DNA of 13,055 nt. It comes from an uncultured Clostridia bacterium (GTDB lineage: Bacteria; Bacillota_A; Clostridia; TANB77; CAG-508). This document shows, piece by piece, positions 12,931 to 13,055 of the stretch. The notes below the pieces were generated by a model. The model saw only the letters and a list, made by a program, of their open reading frames with translations. It was not told the DNA's origin and did not search any database. The stretch lies in NCBI GenBank assembly GCA_944390995.1, contig CALXSA010000038.1:1-13055 (forward strand), read 5' to 3'. Numbering within the stretch: the first letter of the stretch is position 1; every line of letters starts with the position of its first letter. Made by a program: the position numbers and the translations under genes.

Positions 12931-13055
12931 AACAGCATGTTAGTAGATGCTTTACTCTGCAAATTTCATTTGACATTTTTTATATAAGAAAATTAACCTT
13001 GTTGCTCCGGAAATTTCTAATGAAATTTCCTATGCAATCATAACCACCAGTAAAA
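12931..13055. repeat. Non-coding tail with an inverted repeat
   Basis: No gene is seen here. AAATTTCATT (12961-12970) and AATGAAATTT (13019-13028) are perfect inverted arms with a 48-nt spacer. The 3' arm is itself part of a short palindromic block, GGAAATTTC to GAAATTTCC (13009-13030). AAATTTCATTTGA (12961-12973) is identical to 5178-5190 inside the large hairpin. A weak AGCAT/ATGCT hairpin (12934-12951) might end the antiporter transcript. Confidence 0.4.

Overview
The window looks like a chromosomal segment of an AT-rich, low-GC Clostridia-type Firmicute. The reasons are the AGGAGG-type ribosome binding sites, the linked ireB-ruvX-yrzB set, rbgA and mrnC (Mini-RNase III), and canonical TTGaca/TATAAT promoters in a very AT-rich background. 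The species cannot be named from this sequence.

Region 1 (1-2420) is the end of an integrated mobile element that continues off the left edge. An array of 10-bp-phased repeats and a promoter precede three tightly packed + strand genes: a sigma-70 region-4-like regulator, an excisionase-type winged-HTH protein and a Tn916-type tyrosine integrase. About 300 non-coding bases with probable integrase arm-type sites separate the integrase from the 3' end of ssrA (tmRNA), which is the likely integration target.

Region 2 (2378-3020) holds the tmRNA on the - strand (tag ADNDRELAYAAA) and a tRNA-Glu(CTC) on the + strand. They diverge from back-to-back promoters and each has an intrinsic terminator.

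Region 3 (3086-10557) is almost entirely on the - strand. A strong promoter at 10529-10557 drives an apparent operon of a secreted, pilin-like two-helix membrane protein, a TadZ/CpaE-like ATPase with two AT-hooks and a deviant P-loop, a membrane-anchored GAF plus degenerate GGDEF-like protein, then the housekeeping genes ireB, ruvX and yrzB. It ends in a large structured 3' region and an intrinsic terminator. Separately promoted downstream are a four-helix membrane protein of unknown function, a perfect hairpin, rbgA and mrnC.

Region 4 (10575-12930) has metA (homoserine O-acyltransferase, acetyl-CoA type by its Glu114) on the - strand and a CaCA-family Ca2+/cation antiporter on the + strand. 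Their promoters diverge, and a GC-richer 73-nt hairpin lies between them, outside both predicted transcripts. The last 125 bases hold another inverted repeat and no gene.

The best candidate for an undescribed system is the pilin-like / AT-hook TadZ-like ATPase / GAF-degenerate-GGDEF trio fused transcriptionally to ireB-ruvX-yrzB. It resembles part of a surface-appendage or polar-assembly apparatus, but no secretion ATPase or prepilin peptidase lies in the window, so its function is not established.
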